Program-made: the position numbers and the translations under genes
The notes under the pieces: generated by a model
What the model saw: only the letters and a program-made list of their open reading frames with translations
The model's database searches: none
Told to the model about the DNA's origin: nothing
Shown: piece by piece, positions 48,615 through 59,385 of the stretch
How positions within the stretch are numbered: the first letter of the stretch is position 1
Layout: every line of letters begins with the position of its first letter
Origin: Unio delphinus
Lineage: Eukaryota > Mollusca > Bivalvia > Unionida > Unionidae
Reading direction: 5' to 3'
DNA: 64,000 bases
Assembly: GCA_029339505.1 (NCBI GenBank)
Contig: JAQISU010000346.1
Location: 667,001 to 731,000 of the forward strand

Positions 48615-49793
48615 ATGGATTCTGACAAAAAGGAAAATTTTAGCCTCAGCGAGGTAAATGACCAGCTGGCAATAGAAAATATCGGTGGAGTAATCTTCGT
48701 TGGGACACTAATGATAGTAGGTTTTATCGGAAACAGCCATTCCGTGTGCATTTATTTCTTTCGGTACAAACCCTCGCCGTACAGGGTATTTGTGCTGTGT
48801 TTGGCACTCGTTGACGTTCTGGCCTGTTGTATTACAATGCCTTTTGTGCTGTATGTGATGAGATACCCTCTCATGTTTCAAAATGTCCTCGTGTGTAAAA
48901 TAATGAAAATGACGTCCTACTTCATTACGCTTGGATCCGGAGTTATCCTATTGATTATTGCGGTTGAGAGGTACAGAAAAGTGTGTGTTCCCTATGGATC
49001 TCAAATTCTGGAGAAAACAGCTAAGATTTCTTGTGTCGTTGGATTGACTGCATCTCTTGCATTGTCATGGCCAGCATTGGTATTGTATGGGAGTAAATCG
49101 ATGACAACTGGCGTCACAAACACGACAGGTTATGCTTGTGACGTTTCCGATGCATTCTGGGACACACCTTACCCCACTATTTTTAAGTCTGTCCTATTAT
49201 TCGTGTTCCTGATGAGTTCAGTCTCCTTAAGTATAATTTATGCCTTGGTTTGGCGGGAGATAACACGCAGAAAGCATTTTCGCCGTAGTGCTACATCGTC
49301 GACATTGACGACAAGAAGAACTCAAAGAGAAACAAGCATAACAAATGAGAGACCACTGGAAGATACTAATGGGTGTTTTGAACTTGACGAAAGCAGCTCA
49401 ACGCAAAACAATGAATGGAGTAATAATGAAAATATTGGTTCTAATCATGATTCAGTTTATCGTCGATCAAAGTACGACATTAACATTTCACGTAAGAAAA
49501 AAAGCTCAAAGAAAACCGACAACATAACGTTAGTTCTCTTCATGATTACTATTCTGTTTTGTATTAGCTTTTTGCCGCATCTGGTTCTTAGAATTCTTGT
49601 GTTGCAGAATACGTTGTTTGTAGAGGAATTGTCATTTGGAGGAAGAATTACGTATAATATTCTCCGATGGTCATTTTTCATCAACCACGTGGCAAATCCG
49701 ATCATATATGGTCTCTTTGATACAAAATTCAGATCAGAGTTGAAAATGATGTATAAAAGGCTATGTTATTGTTTTTCTTGCGAAATGTTTTAA
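48615..49793 (+). CDS. intronless rhodopsin-class (class A) GPCR, paralogue 2
   Basis: A 392-residue seven-helix receptor starting at the first ATG in the open frame (MDSDKKE..., which aligns with the start of paralogue 1). TM1 has GFIGN (N40), TM2 LALVDVLAC (D67), C94 pairs with C175, ERY is at 118-120 followed by RKVCVP, W152 lies in TM4, FCISFLP at 315-321 (Phe for Trp) and NPIIY at 361-365. The third inner loop (about 216-303) is long, Ser/Thr/Asn-rich and poorly matched to paralogue 1. From AIENIGG to CVPYG (110 residues, start to end of TM3) I count about 90 identities with paralogue 1. NTT at 169 may be glycosylated. Ligand unknown. AATAAA near 50200 may be the poly(A) signal. Confidence 0.95.
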   Translation: MDSDKKENFSLSEVNDQLAIENIGGVIFVGTLMIVGFIGNSHSVCIYFFRYKPSPYRVFVLCLALVDVLACCITMPFVLYVMRYPLMFQNVLVCKIMKMTSYFITLGSGVILLIIAVERYRKVCVPYGSQILEKTAKISCVVGLTASLALSWPALVLYGSKSMTTGVTNTTGYACDVSDAFWDTPYPTIFKSVLLFVFLMSSVSLSIIYALVWREITRRKHFRRSATSSTLTTRRTQRETSITNERPLEDTNGCFELDESSSTQNNEWSNNENIGSNHDSVYRRSKYDINISRKKKSSKKTDNITLVLFMITILFCISFLPHLVLRILVLQNTLFVEELSFGGRITYNILRWSFFINHVANPIIYGLFDTKFRSELKMMYKRLCYCFSCEMF

Positions 49794-49869
49794 ATATACA
49801 AGTCCTCAAATTGGTCCATCATACATTTACATAATTACTAATATTTTGAATTTATACGTTGACAAAGAG

Positions 49870-50033
49870 CAGGCCCGCACCTAGGAAATTCTGGGCCCCA
49901 GGCAGCTGACAGAGTTCGGGCCCCTTTGGTGTTTCAAATATATGCGTATATTTTAAAACGCGGGCCCCTATCTAGCTCGGGCCCCTGACAAGTGCCATGG
50001 TTGTCCCCCCCCCCCCCCCCAAGTGCAGGCCTG
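49870..50033. mobile_element. hAT-like MITE, 164 bp, 76 bp after GPCR 2
   Basis: Terminal inverted repeats CAGGCCCGCAC / GTGCAGGCCTG, and the 7 bp CAAAGAG on both sides (49863-49869 and 50034-50040). The interior is GC-rich, with repeated GGGCCCC and a C homopolymer, and is non-coding. It falls in the likely 3' untranslated region of GPCR 2. Confidence 0.8.
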
Positions 50034-50504
50034 CAAAGAGATAAGCGGAAACGGATATAACACTAGTCTATATTTAGAAAAGGAGAAGTAGACTACCAAG
50101 TTCGTAAATGTGACGTCAATGAGAAATGTTGCATCATTAATGTTAATATTAATGTTTTTACTTCTAGACTTCCAAAGATAACCAAATGTATCTTTATGAA
50201 AATAAAAGTTCTCATAAATTGATAAATTCCAGTTCCTTTCAATGGAGTTAAAAATATTTAAATATTAAAACAAATAGTAAGCAAACATGTGACTGAAGCA
50301 TTAGACGAAAGCGTGGACATTTCTGGCAAGTTTCCAAATGAATCAGTCAATTAATCGTTCTATCTAGTTATCTACCAAAACATGGTGATAGATACTTTCT
50401 TGAAAAGAGAGGGATTACTTAGGTAAAATTGTATTTAACTGGATTACAAATTTTAAAAGTCTTTTTATTGATATTGGAATTACTTTTGGCACAATGGATA
50501 TATT
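50034..50504. other. non-coding spacer
   Basis: AT-rich, nothing recognised. Confidence 0.5.
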
Positions 50505-50735
50505 GGTAATACGTACTTAAAGAAACCATGTGGAACGCGAACTAACGGATGCTTCTTGAGCGATACAACTTAAATATATCTAGATTATTTAGGGGACTGT
50601 GTTTAGGGTCTCGATATTTAATGTATCATCACAAACATATAAAGGTACTAATAATAGTACTACGTACTTAAAAAAAAACATTAGGAACGCGAATTAACGG
50701 ATACATCTTGAGTGGTACAACCTAAATATATCTAC

Positions 50736-50783
<48 letters not shown>

Positions 50784-50890
50784 TTTCTTGAGGGATACAA
50801 CTTAAATATATCTACATTATGTACGGGATTGCGTTTGGGGTATCATTATTTAATGTATCATAACAAACATACGAAGGTACTAATAATAGA
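50505..50890. repeat. ~150 bp tandem duplication carrying an (AAT)n run
   Basis: Two-and-a-half copies share ACGTACTTAAA, GGAACGCGAA(C/T)TAACGG, CTTGAG(C/T/G)G(A/G)TACAAC and AATATATCTA blocks. An AAT run of about 45 bp expanded inside the second copy at 50738-50782. Confidence 0.8.
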
Positions 50891-52177
50891 GTCGGTGCTA
50901 CCGATATAAGTAAAGTTGTCGAAGTTAAAGCATAACAAGAAAGTATTTTCAATTATAAAAAAATTAAATCATTTGCACGATTATTGTAAACATATTTTGG
51001 CATTTGTAACGTGCGCTCGTTTTTTTATATAGTTTTTAATGGAAGCCGGGTTTTCTCTAGATTTTACTTCAAAAAACACTGCATTTAAAGATCTCATAGG
51101 AACCGTAACATGCTTTACCGTTACCAGATTCATATAACTATTTGAGATGGAGTGCATGTATACACTTAGAATTGTAATTATTTTCGTTTTGGAAAAGATT
51201 CATGACTGCAAGAAAGTTCAGTGGACATGACATACATCAAAATAGACGTCTCACGTATACATCTTTTCCTTGATCTGCAAAAACAATAATTATTATCAAA
51301 TTAATTTTTTAATTGCATGCAAATGCGTAGACCTTCTGACTTTCTGACAATACACATAAGTGTATTTTTATATTTCCAGATGAAATAATCGTGATCTTCG
51401 CCCAAGTGGTTTCTAATATACTGAGAGACGTTATCAGTGTACACTGAAGACGTTATCAGTAAATGCAAATATGTTCAAATACTATAACGATTCAGTAGCC
51501 TAATGGAAACCATAAATAAGATATTAATGTATATAATTGTTTATTTATGATTATCAATTTTCTAAGAGACAGTTTTTCATCAGGATTGCTAAAATAAACT
51601 GTAACAGATGACATTTATTTCGGCATATCAGTCTGCTAAATTATATTTCAAAGAAGTCAGGGGTAATCTGAACTCGCTGGTCAGTTTTGAACTCTGTGGG
51701 ACAAATATCGTTAATTTTCTGACATTTATGAACAGAAAGCCAACTGAAAAGGTGGAAGCCATGGTTAAAGTGAACGTCCACTTTTGTTAGCTGTGACGAG
51801 GTACGTGACTGGACTTTCTGTGCGAAATGCCCATTCTTGTATCAGAATGGTAAGATGGCGGTGAACAGGTGTATGGACATACAAATGAAATGTATTAATT
51901 AACGCAGTGTTTTTATATGTTTAACTGGAACTACCACAAATGTTCATTCCAACTGAAAAGTAAGCAAATGAAAACTTCTATCAACAGTCATATCATAATA
52001 AATTCGGCATTCAATTCAATTGCACTCTACATGATCTGACTTACAGGTCATGACCCGTATCATATTAGCATAACAAGAACAACCTATGTAACCAATTAAT
52101 TAGTCACAAGAGACTGCACTGAGTAGTACACAAGTGCTGACGTAATACTTAAAATATTCTTTGCTCAATAATAGTAA
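50891..52177. other. AT-rich non-coding stretch
   Basis: No gene recognised. An open + frame at 51608-51790 shows no known domain. Confidence 0.5.
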
Positions 52178-52681
52178 TATACATCACGTGATCATTGTAA
52201 TATTCATTACGTAATAATTGTGATATTCATTACGTAAAAAATGTAACATTCATTGCATAATAATTGTGATATTCATTACGTAATGATCGTGATATTCATT
52301 ACGTAATGATTATAATATTCATTACGTAATAATTGTAACATTCATTGCATAATAATTGTGATATTCATTACGTAATGATCGTGATATTCATTACGTAATG
52401 ATTATAATATTCATTACGTAATAATTGTAACATTCATTGCATAATAATTGTGATATTCATTACGTAATGATTATAATATTCATTACGTAATGATTATAAT
52501 ATTCATTACGTAATAATTGTAATATTCATTACGTAGTAATTGTAATATTCATTACGTAGTAATTGTAATATTGATTTCGTAATAATTCTAATATTTATTA
52601 TGTAATAATTGTAATATTTATTACGTAATAATTGTAATATTCACGACATAATTCTTATAACATTCATCGCTTAATATTCAG
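52178..52681. repeat. 23 bp satellite, ~22 copies, TTACGTAA in most
   Basis: Units such as TATTCATTACGTAATAATTG plus three bases keep a 23 bp register. About fourteen carry a perfect TTACGTA(A) palindrome; others have TTGCATAA. Four unit types (ending in GTAA, GTGA, CGTGA and ATAA) recur in order, giving a 92 bp higher-order unit in the middle of the array. Both edges are degenerate. Confidence 0.93.
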
Positions 52682-53025
52682 TGTTTGTCACCAAATTCTT
52701 GCATGGAACAAGTACCGCAGCCAAAACGTTTAAAGATTGAGAGAAAAAGAAGAGAATGGGTGAATCAGAATGTGGCAAATTTAAAAGTGTGGCAAACCAA
52801 TATGGGCATCTGCCACTGAAGACGTTGCTGCATTCCGTAGACACACGTTAATCAAAGGTTGAAAAAAAAAACAGTGATCAGTCAATTTCTTTAGACCAAA
52901 AGCAGATGGAAATTATTGTAGGCAAGTTGAACTCTGTTACCATGAAAAATGATAAATGGCCTCACAAAATACTTTGACTCTAAGTTGCATTAGCAAGTAA
53001 CTAAGAGTACACTGAAGACGACATT
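52682..53025. other. non-coding spacer
   Basis: Nothing recognised. Confidence 0.5.
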
Positions 53026-53332
53026 GCTTACTCAAAAGTCATGCTTACTCAAAAAACATGCTTACTCAAAAGACATGCTTACTCAAACGACATGCTTACT
53101 AAAAACATGCTTACTCAATAAACATGCTTACTCAAAAGTCATGTTTACTCAAACGACATGCTTACTAAAAACATGCTTACTAAAAAACATGCTTACTCAA
53201 AAGTCATGCTTACTAAAAAAAACATGCTTACTAAAAAAACATGCTTACTCAAAAGTCATGCTTACTCAAACGAAATGCTTACTCAAAAAAAACATGCTTA
53301 CTCAAAAAACATGCTTACTCAAAAGTCCATCA
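53026..53332. repeat. 17-18 bp minisatellite, ~18 copies
   Basis: Units are CATGCTTACTCAAAA plus AGT, GA, CGA or A runs. Open on the + strand by chance (MLTQKSCLLKKHAYSK-type repeats). Confidence 0.92.
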
Positions 53333-53988
53333 ACAAATTGTAGGCGTGGAGGTAGTTGTATGCAGAAAATGAATGAAATCCTAAAATATGGAAACTCTTG
53401 GAAAAGAAACTGGAATAAAGTCTGTTTGCATTCAAGGCCTCAAGATAAAGAAAAGGATGTTAAAAGTGAGAACGAATGAATAAGAGAAATACGCCAGAAA
53501 GAATCCATTTTTTATAAATGGTTTAGAAGACAAAAATGAAATCGAAATTGTGGAAGAAACGGTTAGAAAAGCGGTGATTCTGTTTGCACAGCAAAGTGAA
53601 GGAGGAAATCAGATAAAGCGATATTAGTATTGCACACCGGTAAGTTTGATAAAGAGGCAGATACACCGGTCAACCGTAAGTTTATAACCAGAAATCTGAA
53701 GTGCTAAACAATAGTAAACAGTTGAGAGGCTCTGGAACAGGTTTTTTTAAAAAAACAAACAACATTTAATCAAGCGAAATAATGAATTTTCAAATAAACT
53801 CGAGAATCTAAGTTCTGTCGGAGAAAGATGAAGCTTGACTACTTAGTCATATCTCTTAATGGAAGACGAGTCACATAAAGCTGATAACCTATCAATTTGA
53901 TGGCCGAGTAGTCTGTACTGGCTGACATTAAATAGATATTATAAACTACAATGAATAATCATGTTCCTGTCTAACATACATGTCTGGA
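53333..53988. other. non-coding stretch
   Basis: Nothing recognised. It is purine-rich, and an open + frame to 53479 is a continuation of the repeat frame. Confidence 0.45.
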
Positions 53989-54165
53989 GGCCTCGATTGG
54001 TCTAAAACGCTCGCCTTTACCGATTACTGCCATCTGTCTTCTGGCCGCGTGGAGTATGTGACCAAGTAAGAAAACGTGTCAGCAGCTTCCTTTGGGTCTC
54101 TGATTCTAAATTTGGCTTTCCACCGGTTATACTAGCCGTCATGTATCGTTTGCTGAAGAAAGGAG
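53989..54165 (+). mobile_element. tRNA-derived SINE, family 1, copy 4 (diverged)
   Basis: GATTGGTCTAAAACGCTCGCC head, GTAAGAAAACGTGTCAGCAG body and GTATCGTTTGCTGAAGAAAG tail, followed by an AAC-rich stretch. The B box region is damaged. Confidence 0.72.
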
Positions 54166-54215
54166 TTAAAACCAAAACAACAACAAACACATCAGTTGCA
54201 CTGCTCCGAGTACGC

Positions 54216-54436
54216 CAGAGGCGTAGCTAGGGGGGGGGGGGATGCAGGAGGGTACATATCATATGTCCCCGGGCGCCAAGGTACAGGGGCGCCAAAATGA
54301 GGCTTACAATATTACATTATAATAAGCAAACAAGGGTAATAAATCGGTCATATAAAATGTGACTAAACGGGGAGGGGGCTGGGGCGCCAATTTTATAGTT
54401 CGTCCCCGGGCGCAAAATATCATAGCTACGCCTCTG
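54216..54436 (+). mobile_element. hAT-type MITE with perfect 8 bp target duplication, copy 2
   Basis: CAGAGGCGTAGCTA / TAGCTACGCCTCTG ends and GAGTACGC on both sides (54208-54215 and 54437-54444). Inside, CCCCGGGCGCCAAGGTACAG and GGGGCGCCAATTTTATAG match the complement of copy 1 at 22380-22588, so the two copies are in opposite orientation. Confidence 0.93.
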
Positions 54437-54444
54437 GAGTACGC

Positions 54445-56316
54445 TGTTTCAACGTCGTGTATATTAGTATAAAGTGCGTTCACGCGATGTACTACAAGGG
54501 AATTAACTTTTGAATACTTGTTGCTTGTTCTTAGAAGGTATTGTGACTATTTTGGTCATTGCGTGATGGGATGTTTGGTTATACAGCTTCAAATGGGGGT
54601 AGCGGGTGATATACGTTGTGCTTGGTTTTAGTTAGCGGGGCGCCGATATCGCATTGTTGAAGTCACGAGTTTCTATGTATATTTATTTGATCGACTGCCC
54701 TGGCGTGAGTGATTTGTTTGTTTGTTGTTCGAGTTGTTGTTGTTTTAAAGTGATTAATTGAAGGTTACTTTGCTTGATGTTGGTAGATAAATGTGTGGAC
54801 CAAGCAATCCAATCGGATGGAATTAGTTGCGGTTTGTGTGTTTGCGTCGCTCTCGTAAAAAAACCGAAACAAACTCAAACGTATGACTCAGATAATGTAA
54901 CAATTAAGAATCAAAAGAATGTAATTTATCAAATGAACACGAACACACACACACACACGTGTATTCAGATACTTGTGAGGACCTTGACATATTACTACAT
55001 TTCGAGGACCATGAGAAGGAATGGAAATATATGTTAGAAATTTGAAAGTAAGCTTAACTGTAAGATAGGCAATATCTGTATCACTTCATTTTTGCCATAT
55101 ACTTCTTTATGCATTATGAGGACTACTCTGACTTTGCCATCATTGTGAGGACGTCATTGTGAGGACTAATTTACACACAATCAAAGACTACCATCAACCT
55201 GAGGACCTGAATATTTTTTATTCTTTTTATTGCACCTGTCTTGTAAAAACATGAGAAGATATTTAAAAGTTTAAGAACAAATTTATCTGCAACTAAAACT
55301 ACAGACAGACAAATAGATACACGAGCTTAAAAGTTCAAATCTCATTAAAATATTAGTTTTAAGTTCATTTTTAATTTCATCTATTAATATAAAAAAATGT
55401 GATTTCTAAAAATGTAGGTTGACACCAAAGCAACTAAAATGCCATAAGGCAGTTGCCTAATGCAAATTCACTGGAATTGAAGTTGCTTTTGGGAAATCTG
55501 CACTTGACTCATTATATGACAATAGATCACTACACAAGTTTAAATATTCTGCAGAATAAAACGGGAAGTAAAGGAAATTGTGTTCCATTCAATTTAGTTA
55601 TTTTTTTTCTTCTTCATGTTTTTTTTTGTTTATGCCTTAAAATCATATGTCCATAATTATCAGTTATCAAAAAGTGTAAATAACAAATGAAGATAAAATA
55701 TGTATGTGGGAAGGAAAGGAAGGGTTAGAATGCATATATATGCATGTGTATATGCATGCATAAATATACTATGGTTTTTAAATATTTAAAACTGAGAGAG
55801 TATAGATGGGGGAGGGAATACATTGAATTGAAACATTAAATATTTTGTCTTCTAACAGGTTCATTTGACTTGCTTTTGGAACCGTTATTAAATTCAGTTT
55901 TATACGCCATGATATGCTAACAGATCAATATGTGCAGTAATGAAAGCTAGACTTTAATAATAATATTTTGTTCTAAAATCTAAATGTTTTCAGAACACTG
56001 CCTTATTCATTTGCTTAAAAAAAATAATCTAGTCACCGTGATGTCTGCGATATGCATTTAAAATCTCTCTGACGAGTTGAAGTTGGAGGAGTCAAGTACA
56101 CTTATTTCAATTTGTTTACTTCTTTTTCAAACAATAAAGAGTTATCAGCATTCTGTAATTTGCAGGTAAACAATCATAGAATAGATTATACACATCGATT
56201 AGGTTGCATGTGTTTAGGTTGATTTATTAGGCATTTAAAGAAAAAGATATAGAACTTTCGTATTGCATGTCTAAATAACATCAGTTTTTGAGGACTGAAT
56301 CTGGGTTGCATTTTAC
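54445..56316. other. AT-rich non-coding stretch
   Basis: No gene recognised. Short GTGAGGAC-type repeats occur around 54970-55200. Confidence 0.5.
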
Positions 56317-56320
56317 TTAA

Positions 56321-57182
56321 CACATTAACCCCTGGAGGTTTTTTTCTGTTTTCACATGCAATGCGAGTTGCAAACACATTTTGGGGATATTTCTGAATAC
56401 ATCCTAATACATCGACTTCCAAGCAATATTTTTTTTAGAAAATGGCTAGTTGCGCTAAAGAAAATGTTTTTTCATTGGTTAGTTTGCTGGCATATGAGCA
56501 GAAGGTGAAAAAAAGGACATTTTTTTGCTTAACGGACCCATACTTTTCGTATGGAGAAGACTCTTTATTCAAAATGTCCACCTTATCCTACTTTTTAGCA
56601 CAGGTTCACCTGTCTGTTCGCGCTTCAGATTTGTCTACCGTAGATCTGAGGCCATAAAGTCTAAAATATGGACACAAATTTGGAATCCACCATGGGCGAA
56701 TTTTGGGAGAAAAAAAAAAACGGGTCCAAAAACTTAGGGTTTTTCCCCCTGTATTTTGTAATGCAATTAAAATGTCCGGATTGTTTGCTATCATTGTAGA
56801 GCAGCATGTCTATTTTTCTATAATACCACCCACTTTAGTGTATCATGCATGACCTTGACGCTACAGACATTGGAGGGGCCCAGAGTGGCCGAATGGTCTA
56901 AAGCGCTCTCCGTTACAGATCACTGCCGTCTCACCTCTGTCTGCGTGGGTTCGAAACTAAGATTTGGATAATGTAGTTATGTGAGAAAGCTTGCCAGTAG
57001 CTTCTCGTGGATCGGTGGTTCTTTCCGGTATCTTCCTCCACCAATAATACTGGCCCCCACGTATAGCCTATCGTGTGCTGAAAAATGGCGTTAAACCCTA
57101 AAAAAAAAATACACAAAAAAGCAGACACTGGAAGTAGGCTACTACCTCATGCCCCGCAAAGTCGTCGGTAGGGGTTAATGTG
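56321..57182. mobile_element. piggyBac-like element, copy A, interrupted by a SINE
   Basis: Ends CACATTAACCCCT / AGGGGTTAATGTG (56321 and 57182), with TTAA directly outside each end (56317-56320 and 57183-57186). TTAA is the piggyBac target duplication. There is no transposase; about 610 bp remain once the SINE at 56875-57121 is excluded. A second, diverged copy follows at 57315-57881. Confidence 0.82.
56875..57121 (+). mobile_element. tRNA-derived SINE, family 1, copy 5, with target duplication
   Basis: Head GTGGCCGAATGGTCTAAAGC, B box GGGTTCGAAACTAAG, body GAGAAAGCTTGCCAGTAGC, tail TGCTGAAAAATGGCGTTAAA and an A-rich end. CAGACATTGGA at 56864-56874 and CAGACACTGGA at 57122-57132 form the target duplication. 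The piggyBac-like copy B (near 57823) shows the empty site. Confidence 0.92.
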
Positions 57183-57314
57183 TTAACAATCATTTTGAAG
57201 AGAAAAATTGTCACGCTATGGCTACATTTGTAATTCATGTGCAGTGTTGATGCACAAGTGATTAAATACGCATAGAATATTCAGATTTTGTGGTATCATG
57301 TAAAGTGACTGTTT

Positions 57315-57881
57315 CACAAATTAAGCTCTGGAGGGTTTTGCTGTTTTCGCACGAAATGCGGTTCGGAAACACATTTTGGGGACTATTTCTGATTACATCC
57401 AAAAACATCGACTTACAGGCAATATTCCATTAGACAAATGGCTAGTTGTGCTATAAAAAATGTTTTTATTTTTTATAAATGTTTTTTCTTAAGGGACTCA
57501 TACTTTTCGTATGGAGAAGACTTTATTCAAAATGTCCACCTTATAATACTTTTTGCACAGGTGCACCTGTCTATGCGCGCTTCAGACCAGTCTGCCGTTG
57601 ATCTGACGCCATAAAGGCTAAAATCTGGACACAAATTCGGAATCCGACCATGGGCAAATTTTGGGTAAAAAAAATGGGTCCAAAAACGTAGGTTTTATTT
57701 CCTCTGTATTTTTTAGTGCAAAGCAAAATGTCCAGATTATTTGCTATCATTGTAGAGCAACGTCTGTCTACCTTTCTATAATACCACCCATTAAGTGTAT
57801 CATGCATGACCTTGACGCTACAGACCGTGGAAGTAGGCTACTAACTCATGCCCCGTTAAGTTGTCGCTAGGGGTTAATGTG
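57315..57881. mobile_element. piggyBac-like element, copy B
   Basis: Matches copy A over its length without the SINE: AACACATTTTGGGGA near 57368, TACTTTTCGTATGGAGAAGA near 57500, ATCATGCATGACCTTGACGC near 57799. The right end AGGGGTTAATGTG is followed by TTAA (57882-57885). The left end has drifted to CACAAATTAAG and its TTAA is lost. Confidence 0.82.
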
Positions 57882-57952
57882 TTAATATTTAAGAAGATTC
57901 ATTTCTTTAAATTATGAACTGGAATCTCAAGGTTCATATTCTTACATATTAA

Positions 57953-58112
57953 GGGACCCCAAGTGATCTAAATCGCTCTCCGTTACGGATCACTGCCAAA
58001 TCAACTCTAGTCTCTGTGGGTTCAAGTATAAGATTCGGTTAATGTAGTCATGTGAGAAAGCTTGCCAGCAGCTTTTCGTGGGTCGGTGGTTCTTTCATGT
58101 GGTATCCCCCTG
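57953..58112 (+). mobile_element. tRNA-derived SINE, family 1, copy 6 (3' truncated)
   Basis: CTCTCCGTTACGGATCACTG, GGGTTCAAGT and GAGAAAGCTTGCCAGCAGC match the other copies. The sequence stops after GGTGGTTCTTTC without the TGCTGAAAAA tail. Confidence 0.82.
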
Positions 58113-58299
58113 AGACAAGAAGAATGTTGGCACATTAGCACATTCTAAGCTATTTACATATCTAGTTTAGTATTGGAATTGGCTTGCATCACTACTGGAT
58201 ATCATTTAAAGAGAAAGTCAACTGCAATTTTAGAAACAAAGAGAGCGAGAAGATATGCAAATTGAGTTATGTGCATGTGTACGATCTGGATATTTATCA

Positions 58300-58556
58300 T
58301 AGCTTTAAAAAAAAATCAGTCATATCACTATAATGTTTGCAGCATGGCAGTATATAGTGTTGTCTAGCACTTGGGTATCATGCTGCTGTCCTACCAAGAC
58401 ACATTATCCTAACACCAGGATAACAAGTGCCAACATTAAACTCTTACCGCTGACTATCTATCGCATGTCTTTGGTATATGACGACCTGGGTTAGAACCAG
58501 CACCCCCACCCACCCCAATCTAGGACTAACGCTCTTGCCACTGTAGTGGTCTATAG
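58300..58556 (-). mobile_element. tRNA-derived SINE, family 2, copy 3 (diverged)
   Basis: In - orientation it shares ACCAAAGACATGCGATAG-like, GTTAGGATAATGTGTCTTGG and GTGATATGACTGATTTTT blocks with 21405-21697. The head region is damaged and C-rich. Confidence 0.72.
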
Positions 58557-58710
58557 GCAAATGGAAATAATATATATATAAAAAAAGAGATAAACAACAG
58601 AAAGAAAAGAAAAATGGAGAAATGCAATTTAGATTTAAAATTTTGAACTAGAAAGTGAAAAGCAACCCTTCCTTTACATATATGCTTGTGTTTTGATGCT
58701 ATCATAAATA

Positions 58711-58803
58711 ATAGGTTAGTATAAATTGCCAGAGAAGAGGAAGTAGATCAATATGGCCAAGGCAGCATTGAAATGTATTTGTACAAAGTGTACTTATTGG
58801 CAA
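58711..58803. repeat. 93 bp direct repeat, second copy at 60811-60902
   Basis: AGGTTAGTATAAATTGCCAG starts both copies, which are about 95% alike by eye. The second copy lies just inside the left end of the hAT-like element at 60785, so the first is probably a fragment of the same family. Confidence 0.85.
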
Positions 58804-58851
58804 AACTAATAAAATCCACACTTCATCTTCATTGTAACTGTTAATTATGAT

Positions 58852-59275
58852 GTGGTTAAGGTACATATCTTGAGGCGTGACGAGTTGGTACCTGAAGTTT
58901 ATGAACAAGTTAGAAAATTGCAAAATGGAAACAGGATAAATCTATATTGCAATGAGAAAGTACATGCTATTTCTGACTGCAAAAGATTGAAATATAAGCA
59001 ACAGAATAGAGACAGGCTATCCGAAGGCTCCTATATTAGGAGGCCAATGTCACAGTCCTGTACTGAAAGCAATAAAGTTGTTGGATCAAACAAATCAGTC
59101 TGATTTTATGATTGAGAATTATAAGCCGTTTATGTTGAAATGTTCTATATCATCTGTGAGCAATTCTACCAAACCTATCACAATTAAAATATTAATGGAC
59201 ACGTGAGCTTTTCAGTCTTTTCTTATCAGGTACATTGCCTGTCTCTGAGCACAACTCTGGTCAGTGTTCTAATTT
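58852..59275 (+). pseudogene. gypsy-type LTR retrotransposon relic (gag knuckle and protease)
   Basis: An open frame at 58852-59103 contains a zinc-knuckle-like block (LYCNEKVHAISDCKRLK) as found at the end of gag in Ty3/gypsy elements. After a stop near 59101 the next frame gives NYKPFMLKCSISSVSN, then KPITIKILMDT at the retropepsin site. There the Gly codon of the Asp-Thr-Gly triad is a stop (GACACGTGA), followed by AFQSF. GTLPVSEHNSG near 59232 matches the next family block. No LTR or reverse transcriptase was seen. Dead fragment. Confidence 0.68.
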
Positions 59276-59284
59276 AGAATGTAA

Positions 59285-59385
59285 AAGTCAGGCTTTGCTT
59301 TTTTTTCTCCAGTGTACTGAACTCATGACCATTGAATTACAAAATGCAGTGATCCACCTACTGAGCTGCTATGGCCACCTACCTA
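59285..59385 (-). mobile_element. possible third tRNA-derived SINE, head only
   Basis: On the - strand GCAGCTCAGTAGGTGG resembles a tRNA A box and GGTCATGAGTTCA a B box, about 35 bp apart. No complete cloverleaf was found. Confidence 0.4.
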
